A DNA stretch of 64,000 nucleotides from Shewanella litoralis (GTDB lineage Bacteria > Pseudomonadota > Gammaproteobacteria > Enterobacterales > Shewanellaceae): NCBI RefSeq assembly GCF_009828585.1, contig NZ_WSRZ01000002.1, positions 310,001 to 374,000 on the forward strand, read 5' to 3'. This document shows positions 19,692 to 30,999 of this stretch, in pieces. The translations under genes were made by a program, and so were the position numbers. Within the stretch, counting starts at the first letter, position 1. Each line of letters starts with the position of its first letter. The notes under the pieces are model-generated. The model made no database searches, was not told the origin of the DNA, and saw only the letters and a program-made list of their open reading frames with translations.

Positions 19692-22403
19692 TTACAACGC
19701 TTGTTTGCCCTGGTTTTCTAAATCCATGTGCATTTTAATTAAGTGCTCTTCCATATCAAACGACACGGTAAAGCCTAATGATTTTGCCAGGCTCGCCATA
19801 TTACGATTTTCAAACATAGTGAAACCAGTTAAATACAAGGTGTTATTGTTTTTATAGTAAGTGATGAGCTTCTCTAACAATAACTTGCCCAAGCCAATCC
19901 CTTGATAATCGCTGCGAACCGCCATGGCAAACTCGGCTTCGGTATTATCAGGGTCGATAGAAGCTCTCACAGCGCCTAGAGTGAGTTCTTCACCTTCTGC
20001 TGTCGTCGTAGTAGCAATAAAGGCCATTTCACGCGCATAGTCGATTTGAGTGAGTACAGCCATCTCTTCATGGGTCATTCTTGAGCGCACACCAAAATAA
20101 CGTTTGTACCTGTCTTCGTCGCTCAGCGAGTTATCAAACTCTAAATGTTTGGGTTCATCTTCTGGCAAGATGGGTCTTAACATGACCTTTAGGCCGTTTT
20201 TAAGCGTGGATACTTGTTCTAATTCTTTTGGATAAGGCATGATGGCTAGGCGGCCAATATTATCTTGCGGGCTATCATGCAGGCGCATGTTGACGTCTAA
20301 CAAAGTGATCTTCTCACCGGCGGCTAACACTGGGTTAATATCGATTTCGGCAATTTCTGGGCAATCGATTATTAAGTGAGAGATTTGGGTTAACATTTGG
20401 CACAAGGCGTTCATGTCCAGACCCAATGGCAAATGCCTGTCGCGCAGTTTGTTGGTTTTTAGCGCTTGGATCACCATATAACGTGCCAAAGCCATATTCA
20501 GTGGCGGTAATGCTACGGCGGCATCACGTGTTGGATCCCATTCAGAGCCGCCTTCACCTAAACAAATGGCAGGGCCAAACACGGGATCGTTAATCACTGA
20601 CACCCGAATTTCTTGTGCCCCTGCTGTTAATGCCATTTTTTGAATGATTAAGCCATCTATTTTGGCATTAGGGTTAATTTGATGAACCCTGTCGATAATC
20701 GAATGCGCCGCGTGACTGACATCGTCATCGGAGGTTAAATTTAACACAACACCATGTACGTCAGATTTATACAGCAAGTCAGGCGATTGGACCTTTAACG
20801 CCACTGGATAACCTGCTTTATTAGCCACACTGACGGCTTCATCGACATCACTAACAAACCAGGTATCGATAGTGTTTAAGCCATAGGCTTTTAAAATATC
20901 AACGGCTTGATGTGTTTCGACCACGGTTTGCCCGCGTTCGAGTGCCTGTTGTAACAGGGTTTTGGCAATGTTGCGGTCGGCCGGAATGTTGTCTGGAATT
21001 GACACTGGCACTTCTTGTAATAACTTTTGATTGCGACGGTATTCAACCATATGCATAAAGGCGCGCACAGCGCCCTCTGGCGTACGATAGGTTGGAATGC
21101 CAGCCTTGGTAAAACGTTTACGACCAAGGTAGGCGGAGTCCTCTCCGCTCCAATTTGTTAAAATATTTAGTCTATGACGATTCGGGTGTTGGCTAATGGT
21201 ATCGATTAGGCTGGTGGCTATCTCGACGCTTTCAGACAATATTGACGGCGAATGCAACACTAAAATTGTGTCAGCATCGTTACTCTTCATTAAAATATCT
21301 AAGGTTTTGGCATAACGCTGGTGGTCAGCATCGCCAATCATGTCGATAGGGTTTTGTCTTGACCAGGTGTTAGGTAAAACCTTATTGAGCTCGTTTATGG
21401 TGTCATCTGATAATTGGGCTAACTTACCGCCTTTAATGATGAGCTCATCGGCTGCAAGTACCGCAGGGCCGCCGCCATTACTCATAATGACTAAACGTTC
21501 ACCTTTTAATGAGGTTGAGTGGGCAAGGCTTTCTACAGCTGCAAACAGTTCAATTAAATCGTTGACTCTTAACATACCAGCACGGCGAAATGCGGCTTCA
21601 TAGACGGCATCGTTACCGCCAATGCCGCCTGTGTGCAGCATAGCGGCTTTTACGCCTTCATGGCTGCGGCCAGACTTAATCACAAAAATGGGTTTATTAC
21701 GCGACGCGGCGCGCGCGGCAGATAAGAAATGGCGTTTTTCATTAATGGAGTCGATATATAGCATAATGGCGCTGGTTTTACTGTCACGGCCCAAATAATC
21801 GAGTAGTTCATCAAAGTCGATGTCGGTGGCATCGCCCAGCGAAATAAACGAGGAAAAACCAATGCCTTTATTGTTAGCCCAATCTAACACCGTGGTGCAA
21901 ATTGCCGCCGATTGCGACACAAAGGCAATTTTACCCGGTAAGGCGCCAACATGGGCCAAACTGGCATTTAAGCCAATTGATGGCAATATCATGCCCAAAC
22001 TGTTGGGGCCGAGTAAGCGCATACCGTAGCGCTTGGCATATTGCTTGGTGAGTGCTAATAAATTATTGCCGTGTTCATCTGTTTGTGAGGCCATACCCGA
22101 AGCCATAATGATGGCGACTTTACAACCAAATTGCGCTAAACGTTCAACTATACTGGGTACTTTTTGCGCGCTAGTGCAGATAATGGCTAAGTCCGGTTTT
22201 ATCGGTAAGGCTTCAATGTTGGGGTAGGCTAATACACCCATTACTGCTGTGTACTTAGGGGTGACCGGCATGATTGGTCCTGAGAAGCCACTGGATAATA
22301 GGTTTTTCATGACCCCTTTGCCGGCGCGTTTATTCCCGTTGGATGCACCAATCACTGCAACTGAAGTAGGCTTAAATAACGAGTGAATGCTGCGTTGGCT
22401 CAT
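19692..22403 (-). CDS. patZ: Protein lysine acetyltransferase, PatZ/Pka type
   Basis: A 903-aa two-part protein. The first about 700 residues are an ADP-forming acyl-CoA synthetase-like module (VAVIGASNGNKRAGKGVMKN at the start, ATP-grasp region near ALKVQSPDLLYKSDVHGV), and the last about 170 form a GNAT acetyltransferase with the acetyl-CoA loop YQGIGLGKLLLEKL. In enterobacteria this protein acetylates and inactivates acetyl-CoA synthetase and other enzymes in response to acetyl-CoA. Length is close to the E. coli protein. An AGGACACCAAC ribosome site precedes the ATG. It lies within 6 kb of pssA and tapT, its close neighbours in enterobacteria. Confidence 0.92.
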   Translation of the reverse strand: MSQRSIHSLFKPTSVAVIGASNGNKRAGKGVMKNLLSSGFSGPIMPVTPKYTAVMGVLAYPNIEALPIKPDLAIICTSAQKVPSIVERLAQFGCKVAIIMASGMASQTDEHGNNLLALTKQYAKRYGMRLLGPNSLGMILPSIGLNASLAHVGALPGKIAFVSQSAAICTTVLDWANNKGIGFSSFISLGDATDIDFDELLDYLGRDSKTSAIMLYIDSINEKRHFLSAARAASRNKPIFVIKSGRSHEGVKAAMLHTGGIGGNDAVYEAAFRRAGMLRVNDLIELFAAVESLAHSTSLKGERLVIMSNGGGPAVLAADELIIKGGKLAQLSDDTINELNKVLPNTWSRQNPIDMIGDADHQRYAKTLDILMKSNDADTILVLHSPSILSESVEIATSLIDTISQHPNRHRLNILTNWSGEDSAYLGRKRFTKAGIPTYRTPEGAVRAFMHMVEYRRNQKLLQEVPVSIPDNIPADRNIAKTLLQQALERGQTVVETHQAVDILKAYGLNTIDTWFVSDVDEAVSVANKAGYPVALKVQSPDLLYKSDVHGVVLNLTSDDDVSHAAHSIIDRVHQINPNAKIDGLIIQKMALTAGAQEIRVSVINDPVFGPAICLGEGGSEWDPTRDAAVALPPLNMALARYMVIQALKTNKLRDRHLPLGLDMNALCQMLTQISHLIIDCPEIAEIDINPVLAAGEKITLLDVNMRLHDSPQDNIGRLAIMPYPKELEQVSTLKNGLKVMLRPILPEDEPKHLEFDNSLSDEDRYKRYFGVRSRMTHEEMAVLTQIDYAREMAFIATTTTAEGEELTLGAVRASIDPDNTEAEFAMAVRSDYQGIGLGKLLLEKLITYYKNNNTLYLTGFTMFENRNMASLAKSLGFTVSFDMEEHLIKMHMDLENQGKQAL

Positions 22404-22493
22404 GTTGGTGTCCTTTGGTGATAACCGATGACAATCAGATTAGCATATTTTCAATAAAATGATGCAGTTGCTAGGGCGTGTTTATCTGTTGAG

Positions 22494-22795
22494 ATAAAAA
22501 AAAGGGACCTTTTAGGGGCTGTTGATCTTTGCTGCTTGCATTTTGTTCGAGTTAAAAACGTTTTAATCGAGGCGAATGGATTGATGCCTAGTCATCTAAG
22601 CAAAATCCATTCAACAAAGAGTAAAACGTTTTTAGCCGAACCCTTCGGGCAGCGTTTGATGGCCATTTTTACTGCGTTATCGACTTTTTATGTAGAATAA
22701 CTACACCTCTAAGTCTCTGCCTTGTACAAATGGCCAACAATTCGCTGCAAAAACAACCTTGAAAGATCAACAGACCCTAGTAAGGTCCCTTAATG
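22494..22795 (-). terminator. RND operon terminator split by an inserted element
   Basis: The arms AAGGGACCTT (22502-22511) and AAGGTCCCTT (22782-22791) are perfectly complementary. On the minus strand the distal arm runs into eight T (22494-22501). The 263-bp inverted-repeat element sits in the loop. Without it, the structure would be a standard compact terminator just after the RND pump gene. Confidence 0.6.
22515..22777. mobile_element. 263-bp MITE-like element with GGGkCTGTTGATCTTT ends
   Basis: Left end GGGGCTGTTGATCTTT; right end is the inverted GGGTCTGTTGATCTTT (15 of 16 identical). TA flanks both sides, compatible with a TA target duplication as in IS630/Tc1-type elements. The interior holds further imperfect inverted repeats (AAAACGTTTT and AAAACGTTTTTAG types) and no ORF. 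It is unrelated in its termini to the ACCATT family. Confidence 0.7.
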
Positions 22796-22813
22796 AATGG
22801 CAAGCAGTAAGAC

Positions 22814-25800
22814 TTAGTTTTGCTTTGATTGTTCAAGTGAAGCGTTAGTTGAACTCGGCGAATAAATTCCGATAATACGCGCCATCAACGCTTTAGAGTC
22901 TTCAATGGCAATATATAAACAAGGAATTAAACACAGAGTCACTATGGTGGCAAATAATACGCCAAATGCTAATGATACCGCCATCGGGATAACCATCTGC
23001 GCCTGCATGCTGGTTTCTGCCATGATAGGCACCAACCCAATAAAGGTCGTTAATGAGGTCAACATAATCGCTCTAAAGCGCTTGCAACCAGCATTGAGCA
23101 CAGCTAAACGCATCGGCACACCCGCTTTGCGTGAGTTATTAACATAATCGACCATTACTAATGAGTCGTTTACCACAACCCCTGCGGCGGCAATAATCCC
23201 GAACATCGATAGGGCACTTAAATCAATCCCCAAAATGATGTGTCCCATTACCGAACCGATGACTCCAAATGGGATCACAGACATGATCATCACAGGTTGA
23301 ATATACGAGCGTAGTGGTATGGCCAATAAGCTGTAAATCACCAACATCGATAAGATAAAGTCGCGCATTTGGGTGTTTGCACTATCAAGCTGCTCCTGGA
23401 TATTGCCTGATACTTCACTGCGAACTTGCGGGTACTTTACCAACAGTTCGGGGATAAAGTTGTCACGAATATCTTTTGCCAGTTTAAAGGGTTCAGCTTG
23501 TTCGGCATCGACTGAGGCCCATACGTTAATGGTACGGCTACCGTTTTCACGGCGAATACTGTTAACGCCTTGAACCACCTTAATGTCTGCCACTTCCGAT
23601 AAAGGTAACTCAGCACCTTGTGGAGTTTTGATTAATACATCTTGTACGAGTGCAATGGAGTTACGCTGCTCTTCAGGGTAGCGCAGCATCACTTTAATTT
23701 CTTCACCATTACGGATAATACGCTGTGCTTCTAGGCCGTAAAAACTGTTACCTACTTGCGATGCAATGTTAGCCAGGGTTAACCCAAGCACATTAGCTAA
23801 GGGTTTTAATTGGAACTGCACTTCTTTGGCACTAGATTGACGACTGTCGTTGACATCACTCACACCTTTTAAGCCGTTAAGCTTTTGCTTTAAGGCTAAT
23901 GATGCCGCGACCAATTGGGTTTCATCATTACCTTCTAGCCGAAAGCTAATGTCACCATCTTCACGGCCACCACCCATTAGGCTGTCTTGGATAGTAAATG
24001 ACTTCACCCCTGGAATAAGCGGCATGGCTTGACGCCATAATTCCGCTAACGCGAAGGTGTCCATTGGACGCAATTCGGGATCAACCAGTTTGGTCATCAC
24101 TTCAGCGTTGGTTTGATTGCGCAGATCAACCTGCATATCAGAAATCATTCGTTGACCATATTGCTCTTCGACCTGTTTATCGACTTTATACAGCGTTTCT
24201 TCAATGGCCAGTGCCGCGGCCAATGTGGCTTTTTCTGAGGCGTCGACATTCATTTCAATTTTAATGCGCGGGAAGTCGTGCGGAATTTTAGGCTGACCAA
24301 TAAAACGCACTAACCCGCCACCATACAGACCTGCACAGACCATAATTAAACTGATAAATATCATGATGACCGCATAACGATATTTAATCGCTATCTCTAA
24401 TGAGGGGCGATAAATATTTTCAATATATTTGCTTAAATTACGATCGACTTTGCCTTGAATAAAATTCACGCCATTACGAAGCCAGTCAAGAGGGTTCTTT
24501 GAGCCAGCCTTGACTACCTTAGGTTTTTTCATATGAGCTAAATGCGCAGGTAAAATCAATTTTGATTCAACCAGAGAAAAGAGCAAACATAAAATGACTA
24601 CGTAACCAATGGCCTGGCCAAAGGCTGAAGAGGGGCCATCGTCCATGGTAATAGGTAAAAATGCCGCAATGGTTGTCAGTACACCAAAGGTGGCAGGCAT
24701 GGCCACTTTTTGCACCCCACGGATCACACTTTCTACACTTTGGCCGTGTTCTTCTGATTCACTGTGAGCACTTTCTCCCATGACAATCGCATCATCGACC
24801 ACAATACCCAGCACTAGGATAAAGGCGAACAAACTGATGACGTTGATGGTGACATCAATAAATGCCATTGGCATAAACAGTAGGGTTCCTAAGAAACATA
24901 CCGGTAAGCCCATCATGACCCAAAAGGCTAAACGCACGCGTAAAAATAACGCTAGCATTAGGAATACCAACACAGCGCCACTTTTCATACTGTCTAGCAT
25001 GAGATCTAAACGACCATCAAGGTAGTATGTCATGTCGACCCAAGGCTCAAGCTTTACTCCATGTGGTAACGCTTTTTGCTTTTTATCAACATAGGTGCGA
25101 ATAACGTCAGCCACGTCAGTAATACTTTGGTTTTTAGCCGCGCCGATAAAGAAAGTAACAGAGTTTTTACCATTGAATTTTGAGTATTGAATACCTTCTT
25201 CAAAACCATCATTCACTACAGCAATGTCGCCTAATGACAGCTTAGTGCCGTCATCAAGGGTTAATAATGGCAATTCTTCAAACTCGTAACCGACATACGC
25301 TTGGTTTTGAACTCGCAGGTTAATATAGCCGTTTTCTGCTTTAATTTGGCCTGCAGACATGTTGCGCGAATAGCCCTGTACCGCTTGAGCGACATCATTA
25401 AAAGATAATCCAAACTCGCGCAGTTTATCTTTACTGACCTCGATACTAATTTCATAACCTAAACCGCCGTAATATTCAGAGATATTGACGTTGGGCAGTT
25501 GCATTATTTCGTTATGGACTTTATCGCCTAAATCTTTTAATTGACGCTCAGACATGTCGCCATACAAGCTTAAGTACATCACTTCTTGGCGAAATTTAAT
25601 CCGCTCAACTTTTGGTGGTTCCATGTCAGCAGGAAAGGTTGAAATAGAATCAATTTCTGATTTAATTTCGTCTAACACCACTAAGGGATCGTAAGACTCT
25701 TCGACCTGAAAATAGCCCTGAGCGATATTGCGGTTAGAATAGGTGATGACCCGCTTTAAGCCTTGAACGCTTTCAAGCGCTTGTTCAATCTTAATGGTAA

Positions 25801-26002
25801 TGCCTTCTTCTACTTCTTGTGGCGCAGTACCAGGATAAACGGCGCTAAATTCTATCCAGTTGATTTCAACTTCCGGAAAGAACTGTTTTCTAATTGTGCT
25901 AGCGGTTAATAATCCGCCCAGTAAGATGATGATCATGAGCAAGTTTGCTGCCACGCTGTTGCGCGCAAACCAGGCGATGATCCCTTTGTGAGTATCAGCC
26001 AT
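22814..26002 (-). CDS. RND-type efflux permease (AcrB/HAE1-like)
   Basis: A 1062-aa inner-membrane proton-driven transporter of the resistance-nodulation-division superfamily. It shows the typical N-terminal helix (ARNSVAANLLMIIILLGG), two large periplasmic loops, and the two membrane halves; the conserved helix-4 acidic pair is in GIVVDDAIVMGE and the repeat-related motif in GVVVNDSLVMVDYVN. The stop of the upstream fusion-protein gene is 2 nt before its start, so the two form an operon. No outer-membrane channel gene is nearby, so a TolC encoded elsewhere is likely used. Substrate cannot be deduced; membership in the drug or small-molecule export group is an inference. Confidence 0.93.
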   Translation of the reverse strand: MADTHKGIIAWFARNSVAANLLMIIILLGGLLTASTIRKQFFPEVEINWIEFSAVYPGTAPQEVEEGITIKIEQALESVQGLKRVITYSNRNIAQGYFQVEESYDPLVVLDEIKSEIDSISTFPADMEPPKVERIKFRQEVMYLSLYGDMSERQLKDLGDKVHNEIMQLPNVNISEYYGGLGYEISIEVSKDKLREFGLSFNDVAQAVQGYSRNMSAGQIKAENGYINLRVQNQAYVGYEFEELPLLTLDDGTKLSLGDIAVVNDGFEEGIQYSKFNGKNSVTFFIGAAKNQSITDVADVIRTYVDKKQKALPHGVKLEPWVDMTYYLDGRLDLMLDSMKSGAVLVFLMLALFLRVRLAFWVMMGLPVCFLGTLLFMPMAFIDVTINVISLFAFILVLGIVVDDAIVMGESAHSESEEHGQSVESVIRGVQKVAMPATFGVLTTIAAFLPITMDDGPSSAFGQAIGYVVILCLLFSLVESKLILPAHLAHMKKPKVVKAGSKNPLDWLRNGVNFIQGKVDRNLSKYIENIYRPSLEIAIKYRYAVIMIFISLIMVCAGLYGGGLVRFIGQPKIPHDFPRIKIEMNVDASEKATLAAALAIEETLYKVDKQVEEQYGQRMISDMQVDLRNQTNAEVMTKLVDPELRPMDTFALAELWRQAMPLIPGVKSFTIQDSLMGGGREDGDISFRLEGNDETQLVAASLALKQKLNGLKGVSDVNDSRQSSAKEVQFQLKPLANVLGLTLANIASQVGNSFYGLEAQRIIRNGEEIKVMLRYPEEQRNSIALVQDVLIKTPQGAELPLSEVADIKVVQGVNSIRRENGSRTINVWASVDAEQAEPFKLAKDIRDNFIPELLVKYPQVRSEVSGNIQEQLDSANTQMRDFILSMLVIYSLLAIPLRSYIQPVMIMSVIPFGVIGSVMGHIILGIDLSALSMFGIIAAAGVVVNDSLVMVDYVNNSRKAGVPMRLAVLNAGCKRFRAIMLTSLTTFIGLVPIMAETSMQAQMVIPMAVSLAFGVLFATIVTLCLIPCLYIAIEDSKALMARIIGIYSPSSTNASLEQSKQN

Positions 26003-26004
26003 GA

Positions 26005-27201
26005 TTATTGTTCACCTTCTTCCATCGCAAGTTCAGTATCGTCTTTTTCTGCAACGGGTTCTTTTTGCAGAATGCGGTCTTCTGGCAGCGCAACCTTCAT
26101 ACCATCGACGGGGTAATCAAGTGCAGAGGTAATCAATTGCATTCCAGAGGTTAATCCATCAGTGATCACCACATTGGCACCATTTTGGCGGATTGTCGTG
26201 ACAGGTTTATAACGTAAGGTTTTGTCTTCATCCATAATCGCGACAGCGCCATTGACAATGAGATGGCGGGGCACAACGGTAACGTTACCAGCTTGCAAGC
26301 CCTCGATTTGTGCTGTGACATACGTGCCGTATCGTAATTCGTTTTTACCCGTATTCAGGCCATAAGGATCGTCGATTTCGGCAACTAAATAAGTCATGCG
26401 ACTTTTACTGTCGACTACACCTTCGCTTCGGACAATGTTTCCTGACCAGACTTGCTTGCTTCCGGCAAACTGAGCCGATAAGTTAACTTTTGCATTGACA
26501 CCTTTAGCGGCTAAATACTGCATTTCTTTGTCGGCGATAGGTAAACGAACTTCGGCTTTATCAGTATTTAATACCTTGCCAATAGGCGTGCCTTTACTGA
26601 CAAATGACCCTAAACCAATTTCACGGGCCTCGATTAAGGCATCATAAGGGGCGCGAATAACAGTGCGCTCTAAATCGCGTTTAGCTCGGTTTAAACTGGC
26701 TTCGGCACTTTTTAACTTAGCCAACTCTTGGGCTAATTGTGGTTTACGTAAACTAAGATCGGTAGGTTCTCTGTTGGTAATGTCTGCCCATTCTCGGATA
26801 GCCACTTCAGCATTAGCACGTTCTTGCACTAATGAGGCTTTCGATGAGGCAATATTGGCCTGGGCGTCAAGCAAGCTAGATTCATAATCGCTGGGGTCAA
26901 CTTTTGCTAAAATTTCACCTTTTTTAACAAAGCCGCCTTTGACAAAGTTAGGGTCTAAATAGGTAATCTCACCACTGACCTGGGCAATGATTTCAGTCAT
27001 GTATTTAGCATTGACTACGCCATAAGAATCAACGGTAAACGTCATAGGTTGATAGATGATCTCTTCGACAGACACTAACGGGGTGGTGTCGACCTCAGGC
27101 TTTTCTTCAGGTGGTTTTTTTAATGCAGAAAGCCCAACTAAGCCGGCAATGCCTATCCCTAATACGATAATGGGTAAAATAATCTGTTTTTTAGTTGCCA
27201 C
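26005..27201 (-). CDS. RND efflux periplasmic adaptor (membrane fusion protein)
   Basis: A 398-aa HlyD/AcrA-type adaptor linking the RND permease to an outer-membrane channel. One N-terminal membrane anchor (IILPIIVLGIGIAGLVGL) is followed by the lipoyl-like hairpin halves (VSGEITYLDPNFVKGGFVKK and TVIRAPYDALIEAREIGLG), an alpha-helical hairpin between them, and a beta-barrel with the typical VRLPIADKEMQYL-like segment. No lipobox cysteine. It is the first gene of the two-gene operon; the ATG is preceded by AAGGGAAG. The acidic C-terminal tail is of no known meaning. Confidence 0.92.
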   Translation of the reverse strand: MATKKQIILPIIVLGIGIAGLVGLSALKKPPEEKPEVDTTPLVSVEEIIYQPMTFTVDSYGVVNAKYMTEIIAQVSGEITYLDPNFVKGGFVKKGEILAKVDPSDYESSLLDAQANIASSKASLVQERANAEVAIREWADITNREPTDLSLRKPQLAQELAKLKSAEASLNRAKRDLERTVIRAPYDALIEAREIGLGSFVSKGTPIGKVLNTDKAEVRLPIADKEMQYLAAKGVNAKVNLSAQFAGSKQVWSGNIVRSEGVVDSKSRMTYLVAEIDDPYGLNTGKNELRYGTYVTAQIEGLQAGNVTVVPRHLIVNGAVAIMDEDKTLRYKPVTTIRQNGANVVITDGLTSGMQLITSALDYPVDGMKVALPEDRILQKEPVAEKDDTELAMEEGEQ

Positions 27202-27377
27202 AATACTTCCCTTAGATGATTTGTTTTTGCAGTGTTATCCCCAATAGGCTGCAATTAATCTATTTCTACCTTATATGTTAATCGAATTGTTTCTTGTTTG
27301 TTGTATCAATGTGTAAACTAGTGTTTCAGTCTAAGGTTAATCGTTGACTAAAGTGTCAGTAATAACAGGAACTGCTA

Positions 27378-27870
27378 ATGCAAATAGCCAACACCGCCAG
27401 ATTACAACTGTCATTAATGACCCTTGATGACAGTGCCTTACTTTTTGAACTCGACCAAGACGAACGCGTCATGCATTTTTTAAATGGCGGCATTAAATCC
27501 ACTCAACATCAGATTGATACGGTGATGATCCCAAGATTGGCGCAATATTTAAATCCCAAAAAGGTTGGGGTTTATGGAAAGTCCAAGCGTTAGAGTGTGT
27601 CGAAAATGATAAACATCAACTAAGTGGTCAATACCTAGGGTGGATTTTAGTCAGGCCGATGCATTTTTTTACTCAACCGAAGCGGCAAATGCTGTTATGC
27701 AAGCGATGAGTACGGTTGATGAGGTCACACACGTTAGCGCGATAGCGGTTGAAGATAATCTAGCGTCAATTGCGATTATGAAAAAATTGGGCATGCAATT
27801 TCAATACAAACAACTTCATCGCGATCCACTAGGTGATACTGAAGCGGTGTTTTATCAAAAAGCTGTGTAG
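27378..27870 (+). pseudogene. Decayed GNAT (RimJ/RimL-type) N-acetyltransferase gene
   Basis: Three frames must be joined to obtain a GNAT protein. The first ends at TAG 27591-27593; adding one A to the A5 run at 27558-27562 continues as GWGLWKVQALECVENDK and then GWILVRPMHFF. A second break at the T7 run (27664-27670) leads to the third frame with TEAANAVMQAM, the acetyl-CoA-site region VSAIAVEDNLASIAIMKKLG and the end. Compared with family proteins, roughly 30 residues around the second break seem missing, including the loop motif. It should not give a working enzyme. Two homopolymer-associated lesions plus a deletion argue against a mere sequencing error. Confidence 0.8.
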
Positions 27871-27910
27871 ATTTTATTGTTAGATTGAGTGATTAGCTTT
27901 ACTTTAAAGA

Positions 27911-27940
27911 TAAAAAAGAGCAGATAATCTGCTCTTTTTT
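27911..27940. terminator. Bidirectional terminator before trxB 3' end
   Basis: Stem AGAGCAGA/TCTGCTCT with a TAA loop, A tract before and T tract after; serves trxB (minus) and any transcript of the decayed GNAT gene (plus). Confidence 0.85.
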
Positions 27941-27962
27941 ATGTTCGCTCGTTGGCGAAATA

Positions 27963-28940
<978 letters not shown>

Positions 28941-29041
28941 TTAAGCAATTTGCATGGGATTGTATGGAATTTATAACGGCGGGTAAAGGGAAGTTAAGTA
29001 TAGGAAATCGATTGCGCTAATCTATTGTGTAAATATTATTG

Positions 29042-29078
29042 TTCAGGCTGATTAATGAGGTTCATTAATCAGCCTGAA
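29042..29078. other. 17-bp perfect hairpin between msrA and trxB
   Basis: TTCAGGCTGATTAATGA is followed after GGT by its exact reverse complement. It has no T tract on the minus strand, so it is at best a poor terminator of msrA; it may act as an mRNA 3' stabiliser or an operator. Confidence 0.6.
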
Positions 29079-29117
29079 ACAGTTATATGTCTTGCAAGGA
29101 GTGTAACGTCACCGTGA

Positions 29118-29597
29118 TTAATAAATCAAATGACAGGTTGGTAAGTTATTCTTTTCTAAATAATTCTGGTGGTAATCTTCTGCTATGTGGAATGTTTGCA
29201 GTGGCACTATTTCAGTCACAATATGACGCTGCCCCCATTTACCACTGCGTGCTAATGCCAACTTTGAGCTTTCAGCTTGGGCTTTTTGCTCTTTATCGTG
29301 GAAAAAAATCGTGCTGCGATATTGCGTTCCAATGTCGCCACCTTGCATATTGAGCATGGTTGGGTTGTGATTTTTCCAAAATACATCAAGTAAATCATTG
29401 AAACTGACGACTTCCGGATCAAACTCGACTTGAACCACTTCAGCATGACCTGTTGAACCTGTCTTCACTTCTTTATAGGTCGTCGCACTGTCTTTGCCAC
29501 CCATGTAGCCACAAGTTGCATTGCTTACACCGTCGATTTCACGGAAAAAATACTCAACACCCCAAAAACAACCTGCACCAAATGTTGCTAACGCCAT
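29118..29597 (-). CDS. msrA: Peptide methionine-S-sulfoxide reductase MsrA
   Basis: Reduces the S-epimer of methionine sulfoxide in proteins with electrons from thioredoxin, whose reductase gene follows. The catalytic GCFWG motif is at residues 9-13; downstream are CGYMGG, TGHAEVVQVEFDP and the IGTQYRSTIFFHD signature. At 159 aa it is a compact cytoplasmic member; a recycling cysteine may be the C-terminal one in NLPTCHLIY. The plus-strand frame overlapping its C-terminus is a shadow. Confidence 0.94.
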   Translation of the reverse strand: MALATFGAGCFWGVEYFFREIDGVSNATCGYMGGKDSATTYKEVKTGSTGHAEVVQVEFDPEVVSFNDLLDVFWKNHNPTMLNMQGGDIGTQYRSTIFFHDKEQKAQAESSKLALARSGKWGQRHIVTEIVPLQTFHIAEDYHQNYLEKNNLPTCHLIY

Positions 29598-29814
29598 GAC
29601 ATACCCTTAAAACAATTATAGAAGTCTAGATGGCCGTAATTGTGTTTAATATTTTATGTTTTTGCAAGCAAACTTTCATTAATAAATAAATCTAACTTAT
29701 GCCCACAGTAAAATAACGTTTGGCTATGATAGAATCCGCCACAATAGGCCGTAATCGTTAACGTCGAACGTTAAGGTTAACGACGCCATATAATAATGAT
29801 ACAAGGAGTTGATA

Positions 29815-30843
29815 GTGTTATCTGACCTAACTAACAATAACGATTTTTTAGCTTACACCTTAGCCAACCCCACTCAAATACCCGCAGCGTATGATTTTAT
29901 GCTCGGTGAACACACTCGCGTAGAGGTATTGGACACTGGAGTGATTGTGTTTACGCCGTCCACTGCCAGTAAAGATATTGTGTTGTCTTGCGCTGTGCAT
30001 GGCAATGAAACCGCGCCGATTGAAATTTGCAATCAATTGATTAAAGACTTGCTGAACCAGCGCATTATTGCCAAACAGCGAGTGATGTTTTTAATTGGTA
30101 ATCCCGCTGCCATTCTCAACAAAACCCGCTTTATAGACGAGAACATGAACCGGTTATTTAGCGGCGCTCATTCAAAAGGTGAGGGCTTAACCCACCCAGA
30201 ACGTCATCGTGCCAAAGCGCTGGAACAATACGTGGCAGACTTCTTTAATGCTAACCGTGATCGCCAACGGATCCATTATGATTTACACACAGCTATTCGT
30301 GCTTCAAAGCATGAAAAGTTTGCCATTTACCCGTATCGTCCAGGCCGTGCTTTCAGCGGTGAACAAATCATGTTTTTGGCAGACTGCGGCGTTAACACCA
30401 TCTTGTTTCACCATGAACCCACCACCACATTTAGTTACTATTCGTCTGAGCAATTTCAAGCAGATGCTTTTACTGTTGAATTAGGTAAAGTCATGCCATT
30501 TGGTCAAAATGATATGAGTCGCTTTGCTCAAACTCATACTATGCTTGAAAAGTTGATTACTGAACCACAGTTAACCCCTGTTGAGTTTGACCCTAGCAAG
30601 GTCAATTTGTACAAAGTATCACGTTCGATTAATAAGCATTTTGATGACTTTGCGTTTAGCTTTGCTGGTGATGCAGAAAACTTCAGTGCTTTTAGTCAAG
30701 GTGAGGTATTAGCCACAGAAGGTGGACAGCAAATTATGGTACAACATCCGCAAGAAGCCATCGTGTTTCCGAATGCCAATGTACCGATTGGACAACGAAC
30801 AGTGCTTTGTTTAGTGCCTGCACCGAACGAGTCAATCTTGTAG
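29815..30843 (+). CDS. astE: Succinylglutamate desuccinylase
   Basis: Last step of the arginine succinyltransferase pathway: N-succinylglutamate to glutamate and succinate. A zinc carboxypeptidase-like enzyme; visible metal and substrate motifs are [10 protein letters not shown] (His and Glu), [15 protein letters not shown] (Asp-Leu-His) and a late [12 protein letters not shown]. The GTG at 29815 lies 6 nt after AAGGAG; a TTG two codons upstream abuts the ribosome site and is rejected. At 342 aa it has the usual length. The other ast genes are not in the window. Confidence 0.92.
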   Translation: MLSDLTNNNDFLAYTLANPTQIPAAYDFMLGEHTRVEVLDTGVIVFTPSTASKDIVLSCAVHGNETAPIEICNQLIKDLLNQRIIAKQRVMFLIGNPAAILNKTRFIDENMNRLFSGAHSKGEGLTHPERHRAKALEQYVADFFNANRDRQRIHYDLHTAIRASKHEKFAIYPYRPGRAFSGEQIMFLADCGVNTILFHHEPTTTFSYYSSEQFQADAFTVELGKVMPFGQNDMSRFAQTHTMLEKLITEPQLTPVEFDPSKVNLYKVSRSINKHFDDFAFSFAGDAENFSAFSQGEVLATEGGQQIMVQHPQEAIVFPNANVPIGQRTVLCLVPAPNESIL

Positions 30844-30999
30844 TCGTAAAGCAATATATACATGTTAATCGTGAGTAAAATGCGTTTACAGCGAGAGTAG
30901 GTATTGATAGGTAGTTTACGTTAACGTAATGTCTACTCGCATAGTATAAATAGAGCCTTGTTTATAGTGAACATGGCTCAACAATAACAAGAGCATAAT

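Noticed and set aside
29087-29353. 88-codon plus-strand frame over the msrA 3' half
   Set aside because: Fully antisense to the clear msrA coding sequence.
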